64,000 bases of DNA from Mytilus edulis (Eukaryota > Mollusca > Bivalvia > Mytilida > Mytilidae), in assembly GCF_963676685.1 (NCBI RefSeq), contig NC_092349.1, positions 84,766,604-84,830,603 on the forward strand, in the 5' to 3' direction. The first letter of the stretch is position 1. Every line of letters starts with the position of its first letter. The position numbers and the translations under genes are program-made. The notes beneath the pieces were generated by a model. That model was not told the origin of the DNA. It searched no databases and was given only the letters and a program-made list of their open reading frames with translations. Shown here in pieces: positions 12,301-27,300 of the stretch.

Positions 12301-15300
12301 GAAACAAAACACGCAATAAATTTTCTTTAGTTCAAAATGTAGTAAATTTCAGCTAAACAAATGGTCTTACTAAAAACATGAAATACTTACACTTAAATCA
12401 TATAAATCTTTCCAGCTTTCGTTAGATGATAAATTTATTTTTTAAGCTAAATGATATGTATCATTTGAACAAATAACACAGAAAGCAATAATTTTATTTT
12501 TCGTGTTGAAGATGGCCTGTATGAGGAGGTATTTTTGGGTACCCTAAGAAACCACAAAATTTTGAAAAACGTGACCACGGTAGCTTACGACGACATTCAT
12601 AATTGGAAAATATAATGATTTTCCAATAGTTTGCATATAAGTATAGCCGTGTCTTATCCGTTAACTTAAACTTGTTAACTAGACGTCTTTTTCGATACTG
12701 GGCACCCTACTAGTATGCGTGTGTAATTATTAAAAGAGCTTCAAATGGCTCCCTACATGTATGTGAAAATAATTCAATAATTTGGATAACTAATTCTTGA
12801 TATTAATTATAATTTATCTCGTATTAAACACTTAAATATTCGTGCGTGCACACATTTGTGTTGTGATATTTGGCAATTATACGGCGTTTCCTAATCATTA
12901 TATATAACTGATTGCTCGATCGGTGTTGAACGCCACTAGCAGCACTAGTGTGCTTTTGTGCTATTACATGGCCAGTTTTTATTGGTGAAAGAAAGCGTGA
13001 GTGCCCAAAGAGAATCACCGACTTTCTGTAGAAAAATGACAATCCTACTCATTAAAGATTTCAGTCTAGCGCACCTGCTCGTAAGGGATTCGAATTCACA
13101 ACATCAGTGTTCACAGGAAAGTGATCCAGTAGTTTTACTACTTAAACCACACGGCTAACGAGGTAGCTCATTAAATATAACTACTGTTCTGGGCGTTTAA
13201 ATCAGTAATAAAGCATCCATATTTGAAATGGTGTATGAAGAATACATTGGAATTTATTGCTAGTCATTAAAGAAATTAAATTATTTATCAGAGACAAGGA
13301 TTATCTTAATGCTTTTTGTCGAATAGTTGAATTTTCGAATCTGATAATATACTGGTTACCAGAAATAATTATTTATTTAATTAAACAATACGAAAAATGT
13401 TCACAAGACCAGGTAAATGCATTTACCACATAAGCAACGATCAAACAATGTGGGGTTATTTTTATATGATATTTCTGCTAGTCTGTATATTGATGGTTTA
13501 TACGACAAATAATGTGATACTTACATAAGATAACTAACAGTGCTGGAGCAAATAGTATAACGATAAATATTGTGATTAGTTTTTTGAAATAACAACCTGA
13601 AACACACAAACGACATATTATAAAAGAAACAAGACAGCTTTTCAGATAAATACTGTTACTAAACAATGTACGCTGCTCTGAACTTGACTTATCAGACACA
13701 CAAATGTTGCTCATTGTTGATGGTCCTACTGTGACCTATTGCTGTTAATTTCTGTGTCATTTTGATTTCTTGTGGAGAGTTGTCTCATTCGCAATCATAC
13801 CATATCTTCTTTTTTTTATAATTGGCGTGTCCATGGTCGCAATTTTAAAGCAAATGCATCTCGATCTGTGATCTGGTATATTCAATTTTTTTTAATAGGT
13901 TACGGCGTCACCCTGTCGAAATAAGCATTAGCACTTTAGTATTGTCCGTTTTCTTTGACAATCTCCGCAGGAATTATAATTCCCACAGCTTTTTTTGTGA
14001 TCTATTTTTTTTTTCAACTAACGAGATTTGAACTACTGTTTACTTCCAAACAATCATTGATTATTCCAATAACAATTTCAACAACATGTGCTTACAAAAT
14101 CAGATAAAAAACAAACACTGGTCAGTCCGTAATTCAAATCTGATAGATCTTACCCAATTTTACAAGTTATTTGACTACGTTATTTACCGAATTCAAGATT
14201 GTCTTCTTTATAAATCAAATATTTTTCCATCAGAAATTAGAAATGTACACTCAGTTTTGCACTGTTCTTATCACCAACACAACTTGTTATTGGTTCTAAC
14301 GTAATATTTCAAAGTATATAACAAGTGAAGATATCATATTAATGAAAAAAGTAAAAAGAAAACACTTTCCCTACGTGTTTTTCAAAAGGCGACAGAAACT
14401 GAAGGGTAAGTCACATAGAGATTACAAAATCTTGATTTACATCACAAAATGACATAACAACAATCAACTGTCATAAAATCAAAATTACCGCAAATCAATA
14501 CCCATCCAAGACCTTTTCAAAATCCCTTCCTCTGCTATTCTAAGACTGTTTTTTCATATTCCTGGAAATCTTTATAATGACATGTCTCAAACATCTGCGA
14601 AAACAGTTGGTTAATAACTTGTATTCCCATTCTTAAGTTCGTGCTATTCCTCTGACATTTTTAATTTACAATTTTAGAACATCAGTTAACTTGAAAAACA
14701 AGTTTGCAATAAGATGTTAGTTGGCAGGTGTAGGATTGATACATAATTTTAAATCCAACTTACATATCAATAAAGCTATCAGCATTATTTCAGATGCATC
14801 TTTGCAATGACCGATTACATCATGGGGCACGCAATATGAGAATTCTGAAAATGTTAAATGCAAAAATTTATTTTCATCTTAATCTAAAAACTGAACAAAC
14901 ATATGTGCTCTTATGGTTTCTTATCTGCGTAAACTTCGGAAGCACCTCATATCAGTGCCATTGTTTGGTAGGGTTCGTGTTGCTCAGTCGTGTTTTGTGT
15001 CCTATTGTTGGCTGTTGGTCCTCTTTTTTTACTTTTTTTAGTCAGTTTATTTTCAATGATGAGTTTTAATGTCCATCTGGTATATTCGCCTCTCTTTTTT
15101 ATTAAAAAGATAGATCGACATGTAGTCATTATTCAATCGTGAGTAAATTACAACAATCTCCAAAATTGACACAATTTTCTACCAAAAGTGTCAATACCAT
15201 TTTAAGGGTATGCAACTGACAGAAATTAATAGGTCTTTAGATTACCTGGCCGTCCCGTAACACATGTATGCTTGATACTGGCGTTGTGATAATTGATTGA

Positions 15301-18300
15301 ACATTTTTTTCTTGCACCTGCAGCCCCTCATAGTGTTCAATTTTTATTTCAAATTAATGAGCACTAATTCTGAAATTTGTTGACAATTGTTTTTTATTAA
15401 AATTTTCAGATAAAACAAACTTTCAAATATTCCTGTAAATAACCTATATATTCTCAATTTGTTTCCATGTGTTTGAATACTCCAAATCAAAATTTTATAT
15501 TCTGAGTCAAAAGGGATTGAGATAATGTGAGTGCTTCAGATAGCAAGGAGTTATTAGGTTTATGTATAGGTATTAAAACTTAACAGTCTGACTGTTACTT
15601 CTAAGAGATATCTCCCAAAATCTGCCATAACAGCTAAATGTGTTACCCTATTTTTTACTCCAAATGAGAATTTACAAAATTTTAAATGTTGTTTATCTGC
15701 AGTTAATTCCTGTCATAACTTATTATTTAAGTATTTATCCCCTCCAGCTGCTAGTTTTTTAGACTAAAAAACACCTTAACCCTCACTACCATATAACAAG
15801 ACTGGTTTTACAGTATGATAAAAAAAAAATGGATTAATGTTAGGAAGGTTTCCACAAAAACGTTTTTTTTTTATTTGAATGGTGCTTTTAAACCCCGGTT
15901 ATACAAATCTTAGCATTTGTAGAACTGCCATTTAAAGTGTATACAAGTCCTAAATATTTATATTATTTTGCTCACTCAATATGAATATTATCATATTTGA
16001 ACAAATAAAATTGAGAATGGAAATGGGGAATGTGTCAAAGAGACAACAACCCGACCAAATAAAAAACAACAGCAGAGGGTCACCAACAGGTCTTCAATGT
16101 AGCGAGAAATTCTCGCACCCGGAGGCGTCCTTCAGCTGGCCCCTAAACAAATATATACTAGTCCAGTGATAATGAACGCATCATTTAACCTACCTGTTTT
16201 ATTGAAAACCAGCGATTTAGTTTTTTAAGATTTAGTTCTAAACCTGACTTGTTACAATAGCTAGAGAGTCTATCTAAACATTTCTGTAACACTGTAGCAG
16301 TCTCAGATAGTAAAACAAAATCATCTGCATACAGGAGACAATTTTAATCTGTGATATGAGTTTTACTGGTTAATCATTTACTTTTTTCAAGGTCATTTAT
16401 AAATAATTTAAACATATTAGGGCTTAAAAGAGGAACGAAAGATACCAGTGGGACAGTCAAACTCATAAACCGAAAACAAATTGACAACGCCATGGCTAAA
16501 AATTGAAAAAGACAAACAGACAAACAATAGAACACATGACACAACATATAAAACTGAAGAATAAGCAACACGAATCCCATAAAAAACTGGGGGTGTTATC
16601 AGGTGCTCCGGAAAGGTGAGAAGATCCTGCTCCACATGTGGCACCAGTCGTGTTGCTCATGTTATAACACATCCATTAAATAGTCTAATTTGGTAGATCA
16701 CATTCATGAAAGGGAAGGGGATTGTTGTTACGACGTGTAAAGAACATTTCCGATATTATCTGTGAAACAGTTATTCTATAAAGGTCAACCAACTCGTGAT
16801 GGCGCCCGTAAAATTTATTTCAAAAATATAAAACAACACGTTTAATAATTTATTGCGTCCGAAGCGCTTTTCTGGATTTACCTTCATCAGGAACGCTCAC
16901 TTCCCCATTTGGAACTCTTGGTTTAATAGCTTCCTTGTGAGCAGCAAGGAAATGGGAATACAACCACGGGAGTATCGTATCAATTGGGAGATGTATACCC
17001 CGTATGTAGGTGCTGCTGGAATGTTGCTACTTAGAAATGAAAATGACACATAACACTATATCCAACTGCAACAAACACGTTCCCAAGAGATGAAAATATA
17101 TCATACTATGCAAGTGATTTTCAAATTTCTGTAAACAAACTAGACTACAATAAAGGTGAAAATGTGACTTCAAAATTTAGGATCTGTCTAACTGTTTAAA
17201 AACTCTTATGGGTATACTTATTCAGAATTTTTATAAGTTTTGACATTTGATATTTTCTTGGAATATTATTAATTGACACAACTTTCACAGCAAAGCTAAG
17301 TTAAACATGATCAGCAATAACAGATCTCCATACTGATAATATTAACTTTAAACATATCAAATATTTAATGCCTATTATACATGTTTTCGCATATCGTGTT
17401 TTAAATAAGATAACACGGTACTGTGAACAGCAAAGTTCTCAGTAAACATAATTAAGTTCAATGCTAAATTTTACTCCCAAGATTTTCGATTTTAAAACTT
17501 CCGAAAAATACAACAGACCATTGAAATAGACAATTTTTCGAGATCTCATCCCAATTAGTACACTGTTAACTTCCAAATTAACAACAGTAAGATGAAGTAT
17601 AATGGTTGCTGATCAATTCCTTTGATTCTAAATCTAATCTTTGTCGATAATTTTTACAGATTCGACAAAAACCAACGACGGAAAGTCAGTAGATATTTGT
17701 CAAATCTATGAATCTCTCCATAAAATAGTGTGATCGATAAGTGAAAAGATATGCCATGTTTTTATTTTTGTTATTCTAAATTGTGGGTTACTAATTGCGA
17801 TTGATTGAAGGGTCCGCCCAAAGAATATTCATATATTCGAAAACACGGAAAGAAGGTTGGTCCTGCGGATATCCTACTTATCGCCCTGTTGTAAAGACAA
17901 GAATGTAGATTTCAAAATAATGCAAAAAACTTGTTTTATTGAGAGGTAAAATCAACCAGCAAGTAAATTGTTAAAAGTTGTGCACCGGGGTAAATCGGGC
18001 AAAACAAGTTAAATAGCACAGGTTGGACCAAGAGCAGATTTCATAGTGTGAACATGGTGTAAGAATGTTTAAAGCTTGAGGTCTGATTTAGTTTTGATGC
18101 ATATAGGCTACATAAAATGAGTTATGATTTCATAAATGAAGTTTTAGGATGAGAAATCAAATATATTATCTTTAAAACAGCATTAAAACATATATAGTAA
18201 AACAGAACTATGTGTCAAGGTTAATAATGATATTGTAACACACTCCTTTTCTTATACTAATATGTTGGTTGTGTTATAACCTTTAAGCTAGATATGGATA

Positions 18301-21300
18301 ACGCATGCATAATTATTTGTCATTACAGCAAAGAAAAGTGCACTAAAGAAATTATTCTAAAAATAACAAGATTGTTTACAGTGGACCATGAAATTGGAGT
18401 CAAAACTTTTGTTTGGAATAACAATTAGAAAGATCATAGCATAAGGAACATGTGTACTAAGTTTCAAGTTGATTGGACTTCAACTTCATCAAAAACTACA
18501 TTGACCAAAAACTGTAACCAAAACTTTAACCTGAACTTCGCACTATCATTTTCGATGTTCAGTGGACCAAGAAATTGGGGTCAAAACTTTAATTTGGCAT
18601 TTTGATTAACAAGATTATATCATGGGGAACATGTGTACTAAGTTTCAATTTGATTGGACTTCAACTTCATCAAAAACTACCTTGACAAAAAACTTCAACC
18701 TATCGTAGGTGGGGCATAAAATAAACACATGCATTGTGCGTGTTCGGTTAATAAATTAATAATTAAAGGAAAAGAATGTCAACATTCAAATTAAAAAACG
18801 ATAAATCAGTCGATTGACTGATTCGATCTAGAAAAAAATCATTTTTATACAGTACAAACGATGATTCACATATATTTTAATCTTTGATATGAAATTAAAC
18901 AAACCTAAATGACCATCGGATGACTTCGGACCGCTTGTGTAACACCGAGATAGAAACACCAATTGGACATTCAAACTCCGTTGGAGGATTAACTTACAAA
19001 GGCTTATCAAAACTATTAACAAAATGCATCAGTGAATAAAAAGGTTTGAGATACACGAACTCAAGCTGTGTGTCACCATAACTATTTCAAGTAGTCATCA
19101 ACCCCCGCTTAAAAAATGTCCTTGCTAAGTTTATTCCTCCGTTCTTAGCGCACCCGTACCCCATAGAGACAGAACTTGACCCGCATATTTGAAAAAAAGA
19201 AACACTACAAACTAACAGCACTGAAAAATGTGTTAACCATTAATGTTTCAGGTTGTCTTCTTCTTCACTGAGTTATTTACTCCGTGCTAGGAGAACATGT
19301 GTAACACAGAGACAGAAGCTACGAATTGGACATTCAAACTTCTCTGGAAAAAAAACAGACAAACGTATAAAAACTATCAACAAAATGCATCAGCGCATAC
19401 AAACGGTTTAAGAAACACGAACCCTAGATATGTATCACCGTTATCATTTGAAGTAACCTTTAACCCCCGCTCGTAGAATATATACATATTAATTACATGT
19501 TGAGTATTTACCTAAAATCCTTAAATATTTTACGTCTGTGGAAAGTGCTCTGCCTCTGTCATTCTTATTTTGTATGTTGAATATATCATCTGGATTCGTA
19601 GGACACAAATTTCCGTATGAATTACCGCTCACTTTTGTATTTAAATACATGCCTAGTCTGACTTTTGGGAAATACCTCATAATGTCCATCGCAAATTGTG
19701 TTATAGATGAGTAGGGATTTCTGGCGAGATCGTCATCTATTGTGCACATATAATAGGGAATGGTTTTAATACTCAAGTGGTCTAATTCTGAAATTGCATG
19801 TAAACTCTTCAAATAATTATTAATTAATGATGATATCCTCTGTTCCTGGAATGCATCATTGATACTTGAACTCTTTTGCCATGGATGCAATCTTTGTGTA
19901 ACCTGCGAAAGGATTTCCATGGCTTTGTAAACAACCTCGTTGGATTTTATTGTGATCCGATATTGCTCAAAATATATTTGATGTCTGTTAACGATCCATT
20001 TGAGTATATCCAGTACTAAATACCCTGAAATAAACAGTGACCGTATTTAAATGTTAAACATTTGTATCACAATTGTGAAAATTAAAATTTAAACAACGTT
20101 TTTCTAACAAAGTTTTGGTATGGATAAATAGAAAACGAAAGACGGAATTAATCGTAATGAAAAAAAATATCTAAAGAGGCTAATTATGTACTATTTACAA
20201 TCTCAAGAAGTGTATTAGTTGCAGATTTCATTCAAAACCTATGTGTAGAGCTATTTCACATTTGAATTTATGAATGTGTGTCAAACTGTTGACAACTGTA
20301 AGACTTATCTATAATACTAAAATAACGAGGTCCAATTTGTGAGCCGTCATTGGGTAAAAACGACAAATAAAAGAATTCAACTTTATATATAGCTAATATA
20401 GAAGAATGGTGTTGATTAAAAATTACACCACTCTACACCCTTTTGCTTTCCACATAATTAATATTGTCAATAATTAACACGTTCCGGGTCGAATCAGATA
20501 CCGATACCAATAGTATATTTACCTGTTGCATATACCTTATCTGTACGTTCTGCATCTGACAGGCGCGCCACTAAACGGTGTATTTAGGATTTGCTATATA
20601 CACGGGTCATAATTACAGGGTTGACACTACTAAATTCTATCCTTGTCACATTGTTTGCTATTGTAGTGTTTTAATCAGTATGACTTCAAAAGATGACAAT
20701 ACGAATACTAAAAATCTAGACTTAAAATAAGGCGTATAGGTACAGTTTCCAATTTGTTAGCCGGCATGACGCAAAACGCAATGAAACACAGAACAAAGAA
20801 TTCAACTTTATTTATAACTAATATTTGACAATGCTGTTAAAAAAATTACTCCATTCCAGGCCCTTTTGTTTTTCAAATACATATATATGTGGTAATATTA
20901 CCAATAATTGATAAGTACCAGGTCGACGGTTTCAAACAGAAAGATTTTGAAAGTAGAGAAAACTGTGCATCTTATAATCAGATGACAATATCAATACTAA
21001 ATATCCAGGCTAAAATAAGGCTTACACATATTTATATACTTTAATTCAGTCACGGACCAGCGATTTCACGGGTGTGTTCTAGTTATATTTAAATAAACTT
21101 TTTTATATTCAAAATCTGGTAAGGCATAAATTTATCTAGAATACTTATCTTAAAAAATTACTTGTTAGGCAGTAAATGCCTACCTGATATTTAAAGTCAT
21201 AAGAAACCTCAAATTAAAAAAAAAAATCATGCATATGTTTTTTATAACTAAATGGATCGTTTTCATTATACAACTTATGTACATATACTTTTTTCTAAGG

Positions 21301-24300
21301 AAAATTCTTTATTTTGTCCACATTTAGAAGAAGTTTATTTGTTTTTAATTGCTTGCTTCCAGGGAGCAATTCGCCGACATATTTTCCGTATGCATAGTGA
21401 CCTGAGCATAACCCTCCTCGTAAAAATCCGGCGATCGCAATACGCATGGATCTGTCATTAAAATAAACAATTATCTGATTGTTCATGTTAAACACGTGCT
21501 CATTATCCATGCTTTTTGTTATTTATGTACTATAAGATGACAATTGGTAAACTTCGGCTTTAAAACACGGCATTTAATGAGCAGCCATATTTGTTAAATC
21601 ATAACAGACAGAGAAAAAAAATTGTCGATTAAACGATATATTTGCGTAAAAAATGACATAATCGTGCACAGAGTTCTAAGTTTATGATATATACATACAT
21701 TGGTTCAAGAATTGGATAAACATTATTGTTCACCACTCACTGGTTTCATATGACTTTAAGACGCGCACATTTTAAAACTCTGTCTATGATTCACAATGAT
21801 AATTGACCTCGTTCCCTACAATTTTTATTGTTCGCTTATGTTAATAAAAAAAAAGGATGTTTTGCATTTCAAGCACAGAAACTTATCTTACAAAATTAAT
21901 GTATACCTTAATTTCATATAAAAGCAAAAACCAGAAACAACTGATTTTATATTATCAAATATGTTAAAGCAATAAACCTTAAATATGTGCATATCTTATT
22001 TTCAGAGCTGTGATGACTTAACTCTATATACGTGATGTGGTACCATATTTGAAACATTTTACATTCAAACAATCTTACTTAGATTTCATCAGATTTTTAT
22101 ACAATATTAAAAAAACTATACTTTGGAATAGGTCAAGGTAGAGAAAACATATTGTTTTAAAATAATACTTATACGTCCCTCTGTTATCTTTCGTCCCTCT
22201 TTTACAACCTCTAACAATGGCAAAAAAAAAGTCAGTGTAAAAGAGTAAATAAAGTTTTGATTTAACGGGATTGAACTTGACAAAATGCATGCTTTGGCCA
22301 TTAATAAAGCATATAATTGTAACGCCTTACAACTAAGAAGAAAAAACTATATGTCAAATGACCACAAGCGCATCAGGAAACGACCCTTCTCCCTTTTTTT
22401 TACTTTAATTTATTGGTATAGATTAATGTATTTAATAATCCCTGTTTTAACCACTTATCTACATTTGTATTACTTGTGCGTATGTCTCAATTATTCGATT
22501 ACCTTTTTACACGATTTTAGCTTTTCCGTATTTCAAACATGAACAAGTTATAGCTCATCTGAATATTACACTCTTAATTAATATCTAATTATTCAACCAA
22601 TTTCTATAACAATTATGTAATACGTTTTGGGTTCAAACTTCAATTCAATGTAAAATGATATATCAATGTGAGTCCAGACCATCGTCGTGGCGGACGTGGA
22701 TACTGACAACGACAGGGAATAATGGTTTTCATTTTTTTTTCCTTTTATTTTTCCTTAGTATTATACCCATTATTCAGTATAATAAAACAATGAAAATGTT
22801 AGAAAGTGTTAATCATCAGTGTTTCAGGTTGTCTTCTTCTATTAGTTATTTACTCCGTTCTAGGAGAACCTGTGTAACACAGAGATAGAGGATACTAATT
22901 GGGCATTCAAACTCCTACGGAAGAAAAACTAAGAAAAACTAATAAAAACTATTAAAAAAATGCTTAAGTGCATAGAAACGGTTTAAAAACACGAACCCAA
23001 GAAATGTATCACCGTTATCATTCGAAGTAACCTTTAACCCCCGCTCGTAGAATATATACATATTAATTACATGTTGAGTATTTACCTGAAATCCTTAAAT
23101 ATTTCACGTCTTTGGAAAGTGCTCTGCCTCTGTCATACCTATTTTGAATGCTGAATATATCATCTGGATTCATAGGACACAAATTTCCGTATGAATTACC
23201 GCTCACTTTTGTATTTAAATACATGCCTAGTCTGCGATTTGGGAAATAACTCATCATCATCATTCCAAATTGTGTTATAGATGAGTAGGAATTTCTGGCG
23301 AGACCGTCATCTATTATGCACATATAATAGAAAATGGTTTTAATGCGCAAGTGGTCTAATTCTGAAATTTCATGTGAACTCTTCAAATAATTAATTAAGG
23401 ATGATATCCTCTCTTCCTGGAATGCATCATTGATACTGGAACGCTTTTGCCATGTATTCGGTCTCTGAAAAACGGTGTGAACAATTCCGGTGGATTTTAT
23501 TGTGAGCGGATTTTGCTCGTCGGATACAAAGAACTCTCTAATGTAGTTAAAGATCCAATTGAATATTTTCTGTAAATTATACGCTGAAATAAACAGTGAA
23601 CACATTTTAATGTTTAATATTTGTATTATAATACTGTTGTGGACCAAACTAAACGGGAAGGGGGGGGGGGACAACAAGGACACATTTTGAAAATATTTCT
23701 GAAATAGACAAAAGGGAACATAATACCTCTATTTCTAGAATAAGATATTTACTTCAAGATCTTTCAAAGCGGTTTGTGTTTGTACCGGCCAACAAAGCAG
23801 CCAACAATGCGGTGCTTGTATGCCGTAAATACTACACGGACGTTTTCAGAAAGCAAAAAATCATTGACATTGTAGTCCGTGCGCTCCACAGAGGTGCATA
23901 TAGAAAACAAAACTTCATAACAACATCACAAATTAATGCCTCTTCTGAACATTAAAAGGTCTTTACTATGAATTGTTAACCTACACTACACAACAAACCA
24001 GTAAAATAGCTTTCTATCTCATCATCTAGTAAGTGGTCTTCAACTGCTTTTCACTACTTACTTAAAAACTATCAAAGAACTTATTATAATTTTATGTAAC
24101 AAAATGTATGACCATAGTGAACTTTTTGGAGGGTAAAAAAAACCCTTGGAGTTTAAAATAAATTACATGCTTTTGACAGTTCTTTTAATACTGCTGACAG
24201 TTCTGACTTTTCAACTCTTTACACTATACTTTCACGCAATTTTATCAATCAAACTTGTTTCTGTTTAATTAAAATGGTCGTTTTGTCAATCTGGATGCAA

Positions 24301-27300
24301 ATAATTTGTTGCAACGCATTTAAAGCCTTATTTTCTAACTAGAAAGGTATAGATACCAGATATACTTACTGTATGGTGTAAGTGTGGTGAGATTATCGAA
24401 GCTGTTAATGTTCTCCTTTATAATATTTATGTACGTTTCGGCAACAAAGTTTATGGACAGGTTGTATGTATTCCTATGTATTCCTATGGGCACTGACTTG
24501 TTTTTGTAATGTTAAGCATCACTGTTTATGACCAAACTCAAATGTGGACAGTTATAACCATCCTTTCCTAAATTTCAATATTTCAGTTTTGCACACGATG
24601 TTTCGTTCCCTATTGTTACTTTTCTTTTTTTATTGTGATGTTCCTTTGGCACCATCTTTCGGAGTTTATATTTTACACCTTGTTCGACTTTCCCGGACCT
24701 GTTGTGACTTTTTCGATTTTAACGGACGCAATCTATGTATTACTGGTAAGTCATTAAGCAAGCGATTTCATTACTTCAAATTACTTCTAACATGTACTAA
24801 ATTTCCTCCAAAAATATAAAGTTCTGGTTTTGAAGTTTGGTTGTACCAGCAAAAACCTTATTTCAAATAAGATAGCACATCCTTTTTTAAACGGAGATGA
24901 TGTTTATCGTGCCCGAAAATTTTAGAAACTATCCTGGTAAACTTATCGATCTTTCAGATAAACGTTTCAACATGTTTATACCAATTCAACACTATATTAT
25001 ATCTTTGAATTGTTTGTTTTATTGATATCAATATTGTTATATACCTATGCAAATTTATCGATTTACAATCTGTCGATACCTGTATATTGGCATAGCACAA
25101 GGTTGTGATTTTTCTCTGACTTCTGTACACGTACTCCATTGGATGTTGGATGTGTTCCGATTGATAACTTAGTCTTAGATGCATTATTATTCTTGTATTA
25201 GTTTTTATTGGCTTTGAACTCATTGTCAGTAACTGCAAGAACTCTCAGATATGTACTTAGTTTCTTTTTTGTTGTTGGGATGTACAAGTTCCGAGTCACG
25301 TTCACTCTGTGTTTGTATTAGGTGTAGTTCTATTTGTATTTAAGTCTGAATAAGTTTGTGTAAGGTTTTGTTAGCTTAATTTTGAGGTGAATGTCGACAT
25401 TTTTATTCTTTGTATTGAATATTGTCATAAAAGATTTGATGTGAAATGCCTAAGCATAAATGATGTCTGCATGTTAATTTTTTTTATATGATTTCCCTTT
25501 ACAGATGATAAAAATTAGTCATTGTTTTGACTAGTTCGTGATATCGAAACCCCTGGTGTAATAATTTTTCAGTAATACAGACATGTTTTCGTTAATATTA
25601 AATACTTTGTAACACATGCAGCATACACGAGCCAAGCTAACAAGTTGAGATATATAAGCACTATAAGATGGTGAAAAGAGAACATCACCATCTAAAATGA
25701 ATTAAATCGTCTATTTTATCGTAAATTTTAGAATTAAGCATCCAGTTAAAGATATGGATATCAAGATCCAGGAAAGGGCGGTGTTCATTGTTGGTTTTAT
25801 CATCCTTTGATTTCAGTTAAGAAGAATAAATCGCATTACTGTTCATCCTGAACTCGTCATTTTTGAGAGCCAATATTATCAATATCTAAATGCGTTGTTA
25901 ATTTTTTGTATCAGATATTGTTTCGATGGATCTATGCTGATATAAGTCTTACATCTTACATCGTAACACATACCCGCAATTAATGGTGCACAGTTAGTCC
26001 CCTTTGGGGTTCCGGTAAATAACAGGCCGATATACGGAATATACATAGCGAACAAACAGGGCAGATATTGTGAAAAAGCTGTTCCAATTTTTTTGTTTGT
26101 TATTACTTAAAAATGACTTAAAATAGTTTGAACATATATATATTCGCATTCTGACTTTTCAGATGCTGATTTATTCAGGTGTGTAAATTGTTTTTCTTAA
26201 TTTACGTCACTTAAAATTGATATTATTGGTAGCATTAGCAGGTGGGACTAAAAATGTAGTGTAGATAAGTTGGGGTTGATGTTACGACTTTCATTACTAT
26301 TGTTGTAAAGTTTCATGAAGTTTGAAGCATTTTTATTTTTATTTTTTTTATTTTTGTTGTTTCCATTGCAGCGGTTACCACTTCCAAAATTTGAAAGTCA
26401 GATGCCACATTGGTAAATGGCATGATGCGTGTCCATAGAGGTGTAATACCACCAAATAATGGTACGTCACATCCGGTTGTATACGAAAATAGGTCGAAAA
26501 AATATTGCCTTGAATTTGACCGTTGTAGGTAATTAATCCTACATTTCATGCAGTAAAACATTTCTGTGTCATTAATATAAGTCTTTGGTATTTCAAAGCA
26601 CCATTATCTTTTTTTTATTTGGGATTTCTAAAGAATGTTTTGTAATCTTGAGGTTACATGGTGACTAAACCTTTCACACACATAAAATAACGAGAGAAAT
26701 TCCAGTGATGGTAATTTTCTTATATGAAATGAAATGTTATGTGAATTTTTTTCTATAGTATAGGACAGGATAAATCTTTACTCGTGCCATGTATTTCTTT
26801 ATTTAAAACAAAGATGAATTCTGCTCATTTTTTTGAAAAGTGCACATTTTACAAAGACTAATAGGGGGAAATCAATGGTGGGATCACACCTAAAGTTCTG
26901 TTTGATGTTATATTTTTTAAGAAAATGATGCTATAATGTATTTTCCTGTAAGGTCGATGTTAAACTTACACCCTGTTTCCATGACAATGACAGCAATATT
27001 GGGATTTCTAAATACATCTAGGCATATTAAGTTACCTTCCATAAAATTTCATCTAGTCGGGTATTATATTAAAAGATTTAGAATTTTTAATGGTTTTTTT
27101 TTGCACTTTTACTACTTCTTTGATAACGGTAATAATTGTGAACCATTCCATAATTGAATGCACAACTTTACAAAACTTTTTGAAATAATAAGGCTTTTCT
27201 AATTCAAGACTATATTACCTTGCTGTATTCATAATTTGTAGACCTCAATTAATGCTCTTCAACTTCATACTTTATATGGCCATTTTAACTTTTTTTATTC

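Larger units (their letters stand above)
9595..12712. mobile_element. DNA transposon of ~3.1 kb with inverted termini TAGTAGGGTGCCCA
   Basis: The 14-bp terminus TAGTAGGGTGCCCA at 9,595-9,608 is exactly inverted at 12,699-12,712. Subterminal sequence is inverted too: 'gtcgtcg..ccgtggtcac' near 9,700-9,730 pairs with 'gtgaccacgg..cgacgac' near 12,570-12,592. The imperfect inverted repeats therefore run over at least ~130 bp. A target duplication is not clear (the flanks share only GTA). The interior holds a decayed minus-strand ORF and a nested MITE. The superfamily is not assigned. The element lies in an intron of the proposed receptor-protease gene. Confidence 0.75.

Noticed and set aside
12385..12432. 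Possible minus-strand exon ending at GTAAGTATT
   Set aside because: It lies in the TIR transposon and the phase-1 frame has a stop.
14341..14405. Plus-strand short frame MKKVKRKHFPYVFF ending at GGTAAGTC
   Set aside because: Only 22 codons, no downstream plus-strand exon found, and it sits in an intron of a minus-strand gene.
20522..20555. 33-bp phase-1/phase-1 segment encoding AERTDKVYAT on the minus strand
   Set aside because: It lies within the dispersed repeat at 20,300-20,660 and has no protein support beyond a chance open frame.
22116..22301. Phase-1 mini-exon-like segment (VVKEGRKITEG) on the minus strand near 22,180-22,215
   Set aside because: The same sequence is the start of the 'gacgaaagatacc' dispersed repeat seen at 16,430 and 29,505, so the exon look is coincidental.
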